From Coriobacteriaceae bacterium (GTDB taxonomy: Bacteria; Actinomycetota; Coriobacteriia; Coriobacteriales; Eggerthellaceae): a stretch of 64,000 nucleotides of DNA. The stretch lies in the NCBI GenBank assembly GCA_015062685.1, contig SUUE01000001.1, positions 85,704 through 149,703 on the forward strand, written 5' to 3'. The notes under the pieces are model-generated. The model had not been told where the DNA came from, made no database searches, and saw only the letters and a list, made by a program, of their open reading frames with translations. The translations under genes and the position numbers were made by a program. Every line of letters starts with the position of its first letter. Position 1 is the first letter of the stretch. Below are positions 57,932-64,000 of the stretch, one piece after another.

Positions 57932-58834
57932 ATGAGCCAGAAACAGCGTTCGCTCATGATGCGCGGCATGGGAACGTTTGCCGCCGTTCTCGTAGTATTG
58001 CTGGCTCTGGGAACGTTCTACGATTACCCGCTAGCGCAGGCGATTTACACGCCCGATAACACCCTGGTAATCTTTTTCTCGAGCCTTGGCCTCCTCGCCA
58101 TGGCCTATCCCGCCCTCCTTCTCCTGGGCGTGCTTGCCCAGCGCAGCCTCGCCAGCCAAAAAACGAGCCTCCTGCGCATCGCGGGCGCCATTCTGTGCGT
58201 CGTTCTTGCGCTTCTCTTCGGCGCCCTCGTCACGAAGGCGGTGCTCTCGATACGCGATGGCTTCGGCGGCATGTTCGGGGTCGAGCCTCCCGAGACGCTG
58301 CGCCTCGGCATCGGCGCGGTGATCGGTGCGGGCCTCTGCGCAATGGGCTTTCATGCCGGCAAGGCGAACGACGCCAAGGATCTGGCGCGCAACGTGCTCA
58401 TGGTCGTCGTGGCGCTGCTTGCCTCGTATGCGCTGATAGAGATCGTGAAGAGCTCCATGGCGCGCCCGCGTCCGCGCCTGCTGTTTGCGGGATACGAGGG
58501 CATCGAGTTTTGCCCCTGGTATCAGCGGTATTCAGGAGCCGAGGGGTTCATGGGCGCCTACGGTATCGAAAAGGACGCCTTCAAGTCGTTCCCCAGCGGC
58601 CACTCGGCGCAGGCAGCCGCCCTCCTCACCGCGTTCTACGGGCTGAGCTTCGTCTACCCCCAGCTGCGCAAGAAGCTGGGGCTCGTCCTTGTGATCCAGA
58701 TCATCTTCGCCTTAGTCGTCATGTCTTGCCGCATGATCCTGGGCGCTCACTTCTTGAGCGACGTCAGCATGGGAGCGCTCGTGAGCGTCATCACGTTCCT
58801 TATCCTGATGGCCTCATGCAACGCCCGCGCCTGA
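57932..58834 (+). CDS. PAP2-family membrane phosphatase
   Basis: KSSMARPRPRLLF, FKSFPSGHSAQAAAL, MILGAHFLSDVSMGA phosphatase motifs. Confidence 0.92.
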   Translation: MSQKQRSLMMRGMGTFAAVLVVLLALGTFYDYPLAQAIYTPDNTLVIFFSSLGLLAMAYPALLLLGVLAQRSLASQKTSLLRIAGAILCVVLALLFGALVTKAVLSIRDGFGGMFGVEPPETLRLGIGAVIGAGLCAMGFHAGKANDAKDLARNVLMVVVALLASYALIEIVKSSMARPRPRLLFAGYEGIEFCPWYQRYSGAEGFMGAYGIEKDAFKSFPSGHSAQAAALLTAFYGLSFVYPQLRKKLGLVLVIQIIFALVVMSCRMILGAHFLSDVSMGALVSVITFLILMASCNARA

Positions 58835-58888
58835 AGGCGTCGTTGACGGCATGAGCCAACAATGGTCACGACGCGAAGGAGTCGCTCC

Positions 58889-60907
58889 ATGCTCTTTTCC
58901 GAGATGCTAGACCGCGGGCAAGGCAGCGCCACTGCCATCGTCGATTCGCAGGGGCTTGTCACGTACGGCGGTTTTCGCGCCGCCGTGGCCGGGTTCGCCG
59001 CGCACCTGCACGACATGGGCCTCGCCAAGGGCGACCGCGTGGCGCTCTGGGGATACAATTCGGCGAACTGGCTCGTAGCCTTCTTCGCCATCGTGCGCGC
59101 GGGTGGCGTGGCGCTGCTCCTTAACTACAGCATGGGCATCGACGATGCGGCCGAGCTGCTAAGGTCAGCGAACGCGCGCTTCCTCGTCTGCGGCGACAAC
59201 GGCCAGACCAAGCGCCGCGACGATGCAATCGAGGCGCTCGCCGAAGCCGCGGGCATCGAGCTTTCACACTGCGTGGACGCAAGGAGCGATTCCCGCGACC
59301 TCGCGGACGCCTACGCGGGAGCAGAGAGCCTCGCCGAGCAGCGCCAGCCAACCGAAGAAGCCGACACCGCGTTCATCATCTTCACGAGCGGTACGACATC
59401 GTCCCCCAAAGCCGTGTGCATCTCCCAGCGAGCCCTCGCCGCCGACGCGCAGGCCCTCATGGCGGGCCTCGAGGGAACGATGGGCGGCTCCATCTGCGTC
59501 GCGGTGCCACTCTTCCACATCCTTGGCCTGCTCACCAGCTTCGCCTACCTCACGCTGGGATCCACGGTGTGCCTGCCCGCAAGCTACCGGGCCGACGCAC
59601 TCATCACGATGGTGGGCGAAAACCAGGTGAGCGACATGGCCGCGGTGGGAGCCGTATACCAGGGCCTTGCAAGCGCCGACGGATTCGGGGAAATGGTCGC
59701 GCCCCATTTGCGAACATGCCTCATCGCAGGCGGCATGTCCACTCCGGTGCAGATGATGCGCCTCGAGCTGGATTTCACGAACGCCACCTTCATCAACATG
59801 TACGGCCAGAGCGAAGGCGCGCCCCTCACCATGGTACGGCCATCCGACCTCGTAGAGCTGCGCGCGAGCACGGTCGGGCGCGCCGTCGACGGCGTCGAGC
59901 TGCGCATCGCGGGCCTAGACGGCTCGCCGCTGCCGAATGGCGAAGTGGGCGAAGTCTTGGCCCGCGGCGTTTGCCTCATGAACGGCTACGAGGGGCTGCC
60001 CGCAGACGCCCAGGCCATCGACGCGGGCGGTTGGCTTCACACGGGGGACCTGGGCTTTCTTGACCCTGCGGGATACCTGCACCTTGCCGGGCGCATCAAG
60101 GACGTCATCATCCGCGGCGGCGAGAACATCTCCCCTGCCGAGATCGAGGCGGAGCTCACCACCATCGAGGGCGTGTCAGACGCGAAGGTCATGGGCGCGC
60201 CGCACGCCATCTACGGCGAGAGCGTTGAGGCCTGCGTGACCACACATGGCGCGGCGGCGTTTGACGAGGGACACGCGCTCGAGGTCCTTCGCTCGCGCAT
60301 GCCCCGCTACAAAGTTCCCGCGCACGTCTTCCCCTATAGCGAATTTCCACTCAACGTAAACGGGAAGCTCGACCAGCGCGCGCTCTACATTGACATGCTG
60401 GGGAGGCTTCTCGAAATCGAGGTGGACGAGGAGCTCGCGAGCGGCATCACGGTGTTCGAGATTACCGTCAAGAACTCCAGCTACGCCATCGGGCCGGTGG
60501 CCGCGCTCGTGGACGAGCTGGCTGCCTCCATCGGGTACGGGCGCCGCCGGGCCTCTAGAATCCGGCTCGCGGTCGAGGAGATGCTCATCGAGCGCATCAT
60601 GTATGCCTACTCGGGCGCGGGCGACATCCGCGTGCGCGTTTCGCTCATGCCGGAATGGCTTCGCGTGTCCTTCAGCGACGACGGCGCCGAGTACATAATC
60701 GACAAGCGCAGGGACAAGTCCACGAGCGCTCGCATCATCCTAGGCTCTGTTGACAACTTCCACACGGAGAGGCACGAGGGCAAACCCGAGTACTGCATGG
60801 ACTTCCTCTACGACGGCGACCTGGATGTGAAGGGGTTCCTGAAGCGCAATAAGGAGAACGTCGAGAAATGGGAGGACTTCGGCGGGGCTCTGGAGTCACT
60901 GCCGTAG
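58889..60907 (+). CDS. AMP-binding (acyl/aryl-CoA ligase-like) enzyme with C-terminal HATPase-like domain
   Basis: IIFTSGTTSSPKAV, LHTGDLGFLDPAGYLHLAGRIKDVIIRGGENISPAEIE; C-terminal RIRLAVEEMLIERIMYAYSG...SFSDDGAEYIID; AAGGAG SD. Confidence 0.87.
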   Translation: MLFSEMLDRGQGSATAIVDSQGLVTYGGFRAAVAGFAAHLHDMGLAKGDRVALWGYNSANWLVAFFAIVRAGGVALLLNYSMGIDDAAELLRSANARFLVCGDNGQTKRRDDAIEALAEAAGIELSHCVDARSDSRDLADAYAGAESLAEQRQPTEEADTAFIIFTSGTTSSPKAVCISQRALAADAQALMAGLEGTMGGSICVAVPLFHILGLLTSFAYLTLGSTVCLPASYRADALITMVGENQVSDMAAVGAVYQGLASADGFGEMVAPHLRTCLIAGGMSTPVQMMRLELDFTNATFINMYGQSEGAPLTMVRPSDLVELRASTVGRAVDGVELRIAGLDGSPLPNGEVGEVLARGVCLMNGYEGLPADAQAIDAGGWLHTGDLGFLDPAGYLHLAGRIKDVIIRGGENISPAEIEAELTTIEGVSDAKVMGAPHAIYGESVEACVTTHGAAAFDEGHALEVLRSRMPRYKVPAHVFPYSEFPLNVNGKLDQRALYIDMLGRLLEIEVDEELASGITVFEITVKNSSYAIGPVAALVDELAASIGYGRRRASRIRLAVEEMLIERIMYAYSGAGDIRVRVSLMPEWLRVSFSDDGAEYIIDKRRDKSTSARIILGSVDNFHTERHEGKPEYCMDFLYDGDLDVKGFLKRNKENVEKWEDFGGALESLP

Positions 60908-60985
60908 AAGCTGGGCCCGTGGGGCCTTTCGAAAACCAGTGGTAAACCGAATGGCAGCTTCGTCATTCTCGATGAGAGGAGATAG

Positions 60986-62311
60986 ATGACCATGAGCAAC
61001 AGCCGCCCGACATTCGAGAAGAAGGAGATGGCGATCTCCGCGTCGCCCTATGTGTACCTTCCGAAAGAGCTCCCCCTGTACGTAGTGGAGGTCACCCACG
61101 AGGACGAGGTGGACGCCGGGCTCCTGCAGAAGGCCCTTGACCGCACGATTGCGCGCATGCCCTACCTGGCCGACACCCTCCAGATCGAGGGCGGCGCCGT
61201 GTACTATGCCGCCAACCCGCTCCCCATGGAAGTGGGTCGCGGAATGCAGCTGCGCCCCGTAGGCGGGCATGAGACCAACTACCACATGCTCGACCTCACC
61301 TGCGAGGGCAAGGTAACGCGCTTCTCCATGTTCCACGGCTTCTGCGACGGACAGGGCATCAACGCGTTCATTGAATCAACGCTCTATCACTACTACTGCA
61401 TGCGCGACGGCGTGGAATACGACCCTTGCGGCATTCGCACCAACGCGAGCGTCATGTCGGAGGCAGAGGAGCTCGAGCCCTGCAGGGCTGACTACAAGGT
61501 AAGCCCCGACTTCGAGATGCCCCAGATACACACGCCGGAAACGCCCTACCACCTGCCCGAGCTATCGCCCTCTGCGGGCAACGAGGTGCGCGACTGGGGC
61601 CTTCAGGTCGATTCGGAAAGCCTCATGTCGTTCGTGAAGGCCAACGGCACATCCCCTTCTGTTGCGATCTCCATGCTCGTAGCCGAGGCGGTAGCCGCCG
61701 TCCATCCCGACAGGGACGCCCCCGTCTTCGCGAACCTGCCGATATCGGTTCGGCGCATGCTGGGCTGCGAGGAGACCTTCAAGAACTGCTCCTCGCGCAT
61801 TATCCTGCCAGTCAGCGGCACTCCGCTCGACGCCCTGCCATTCGATGCCCGCGCAACGAAGCTGCGAGGCATCCTCAAGCAGCAGATGGACCCCGACCGG
61901 TGGCGCAACACGTACAACATGCTGAGCTCCAGGCACATAACGCGCATGGAAGTGGCCACCGACTATTGGGAGGAGACCAGGAAGCCCTCGGGCTTCGCCG
62001 GCATCTCCCACGACACCTTCTACATCGACTACATCGGCCGCCTGCGCCAGACGGGCTATTCCGACAAGCTTGCCGACGTCCGCTTCATCTGCAAGCCGGC
62101 TATGGGCAACACGCTTCATTTGAACGTGATCGACCACGGCGGGAAGTTCCGGATCGACCTCCTTGCGTGCGGCGACGTAACGGCGATCGTCGACGCGTTG
62201 GAGCGAGCGCTTGCGTCCCATGGCCTTTCGGCCGAGCGAAAGCCGGAAACCCGCTTCACGTTGCCCTCCACCGCCTGGCGCGAAGGCCTTGAAGCACCTG
62301 GCGCAGATTGA
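60986..62311 (+). CDS. Acyltransferase/condensation-like (CAT-fold) protein
   Basis: Central SMFHGFCDGQGINAFI resembles the (H)HxxxDG motif of condensation/alcohol acyltransferase folds. Confidence 0.6.
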   Translation: MTMSNSRPTFEKKEMAISASPYVYLPKELPLYVVEVTHEDEVDAGLLQKALDRTIARMPYLADTLQIEGGAVYYAANPLPMEVGRGMQLRPVGGHETNYHMLDLTCEGKVTRFSMFHGFCDGQGINAFIESTLYHYYCMRDGVEYDPCGIRTNASVMSEAEELEPCRADYKVSPDFEMPQIHTPETPYHLPELSPSAGNEVRDWGLQVDSESLMSFVKANGTSPSVAISMLVAEAVAAVHPDRDAPVFANLPISVRRMLGCEETFKNCSSRIILPVSGTPLDALPFDARATKLRGILKQQMDPDRWRNTYNMLSSRHITRMEVATDYWEETRKPSGFAGISHDTFYIDYIGRLRQTGYSDKLADVRFICKPAMGNTLHLNVIDHGGKFRIDLLACGDVTAIVDALERALASHGLSAERKPETRFTLPSTAWREGLEAPGAD

Positions 62312-62344
62312 TGAAGCGCTCGGCGAAATCGGCAGGGAAATCGA

Positions 62345-63940
62345 CTACATAGTTTCTAGCCGTTCTCGCTCTTCCTCGCTCGCGCTCTCGACGGCTGCCA
62401 CCATGCTACTGATGACGTTGATGATGTTTTGAAGGCCGCCGCAGAAAAGTTCGAAGCACAAAGCCATCTGGACGTCGGCCTTGGAGACCAGGTACGTCGA
62501 GACTATCAAGATGCCGATGAGAATAGAGCCCGGCTGGTTGGGAGAACCGGACGACATGAACAACACGATGAGGCCCATGATCGCAATGCTCAGCCACGAC
62601 CCCTCGCCATTTGCGAACATGATATAGGCCACGCCGACGAACATGAGGATGTAGCAGTTACCATCCAGATTGGTCTGCGCCGTTACCGGGAGCTCCTTTT
62701 CCAGCCTCTCCCGCTTGAAGCCGAAATGCTCAACGCAATAGCGCACGTTGTAGGGCACCGCATCGATGATGGAACCGATCTTGTAGTTCTCCTTCACCAG
62801 CGGCCATAGCTTCCTCGCGAACTCCCGCACGTTAATGCGCTTCGCCTTCAGTCTTAACGCGTACACGGCGATCAAGAGCAGCGCGCACAAGAATATGTCT
62901 GCGGCCACGGACATGACCTGCAGGAAGGCCTCGATCTTGTTCGTCAGCAGGATTTCCAGGAAAAGCAGGAAGCACGCCAGAGGGAAAAAGTTCATAACTA
63001 TCGCGAGTATTGCCGAGAACAGGTCGTAGCACGCGTCGATCGCGCGCTTCACCGAACCGAAGCTCTTCCCCACGGTGACGAGCGCGCCGACGACCAGAAG
63101 CGCCACAACGATCATGGGAACAGGAGAAACGGTCATAAAGGGCTCAAGGATATTCGACGGGATTATCTTGTCCACGGCCGACGCCAGCGACCAGTTGGCA
63201 ATACCCTGGTCGATTCTCAGCTTCTCGCCGGTAATCCCCCCGAACGCAATAACGTATGCGACAGCCGCGACGAGGGCAACCACGATTGCAACGACGGACG
63301 AGCGCAGCGAGGTCATGAACAGCTTGCGCGAAGTTGAATTGCGCTCCGACAGAATGAAGGAGTCGGATGCGTTCTTCAGCAGCGAGAACAGCGTCATCGG
63401 CCCGCCCACCATCAACACGGCGTTGGTGAACAGGTTCTCCAGGGGCGCCACCCACTGTTCCGCCAGCTGCTGCTGGCCCGCATCGTCAAGCACGAGGGAG
63501 AGCACGAGGCCCACGACGATGGCCGCGCCGGCGGCGATGAGGTTCGGGAGGAGGAAGGCGCGTGCGCTTTGGCTCACGGAAATCTTGATGACGTTGTCGC
63601 CAGCCAGATACGAGGTCGACAGCTTGTCGGAAAACGCCTCGATGATCTTGGCATCGGGATCGTCAGACGCACCACCCTCGGGCAGAGAGAAGCGTTTGCC
63701 CGGAAACATCAGCTTTATATCCGCGCTCCCGAGCTTGACGATGCTGCTGATCTCAATCTTTGCCGCCGCGTCGTCTGCTTCGGAAGCGACCACGCGGAAA
63801 ACGGCCTCAAACAGCGCCATCGTCTCTGAGGAGATAGCATTGCTGGCAAGACGTTTATCGAGCGTACCCGTTACGAAAGCCTTGGCCTGGGGAAGGCTTT
63901 TCTCGTCCAAGTCTATTTCGATAGTCTTAGTTCGAGCCAT
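62345..63940 (-). CDS. SDF-family symporter with N-terminal HATPase-like domain (paralog 2)
   Basis: NLDGNCYILMF, GSPNQPGSILIGILIVSTYL; paralog of 44755..46347 along its full length. Confidence 0.8.
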   Translation of the reverse strand: MARTKTIEIDLDEKSLPQAKAFVTGTLDKRLASNAISSETMALFEAVFRVVASEADDAAAKIEISSIVKLGSADIKLMFPGKRFSLPEGGASDDPDAKIIEAFSDKLSTSYLAGDNVIKISVSQSARAFLLPNLIAAGAAIVVGLVLSLVLDDAGQQQLAEQWVAPLENLFTNAVLMVGGPMTLFSLLKNASDSFILSERNSTSRKLFMTSLRSSVVAIVVALVAAVAYVIAFGGITGEKLRIDQGIANWSLASAVDKIIPSNILEPFMTVSPVPMIVVALLVVGALVTVGKSFGSVKRAIDACYDLFSAILAIVMNFFPLACFLLFLEILLTNKIEAFLQVMSVAADIFLCALLLIAVYALRLKAKRINVREFARKLWPLVKENYKIGSIIDAVPYNVRYCVEHFGFKRERLEKELPVTAQTNLDGNCYILMFVGVAYIMFANGEGSWLSIAIMGLIVLFMSSGSPNQPGSILIGILIVSTYLVSKADVQMALCFELFCGGLQNIINVISSMVAAVESASEEERERLETM

Positions 63941-64000
63941 GAGGCCATGTTATCAGAACTCGGCGGGATGACTTGGGGGTGTGACATTCTGGAACCGCCC

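Overview
GC-rich bacterial chromosome fragment, probably Coriobacteriia/Eggerthellaceae-like (inferred from gene content; no 16S in window). About 40 real genes remain once the many antisense shadow ORFs are removed. Left part (1-38 kb): recG, phnP-like MBL hydrolase, rsmJ-like methyltransferase, a TPP riboswitch with cytX-like transporter, an EF-G paralog, amidohydrolase, Mrp ATPase, several c-di-GMP genes (HD-GYP, three GGDEF), a degenerate histidine kinase, AI-2E-type permease, pnuC-nadR, larE/larB, a Tat-exported FAD reductase, a 1.2-kaa wall-anchored protein, idi, a LytS-type kinase and an NHLM/NHLP peptide export trio (two ABC proteins, one with a C39 peptidase, plus a secretion protein). 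Right part (38.4-64 kb): the most unusual region. Two paralogous SpoIIE-type phosphatase/RsbW-type kinase fusions, a solo STAS protein, and a set of otherwise unrelated proteins (MATE transporter, GlnQ-type ABC ATPase, two SDF symporters, AMP-ligase, SAM methyltransferase) that appear to carry an extra RsbW-like HATPase or STAS domain. I read this as a candidate partner-switching network acting on transporters and enzymes rather than on a sigma factor. A second candidate system is a pair of double-glycine-leader peptides, one directly upstream of a HipA-like kinase, with the C39 exporter encoded elsewhere in the window. Several families of palindromic/iterated intergenic repeats are also present. 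All domain calls are by eye from motifs; none was checked by database search.
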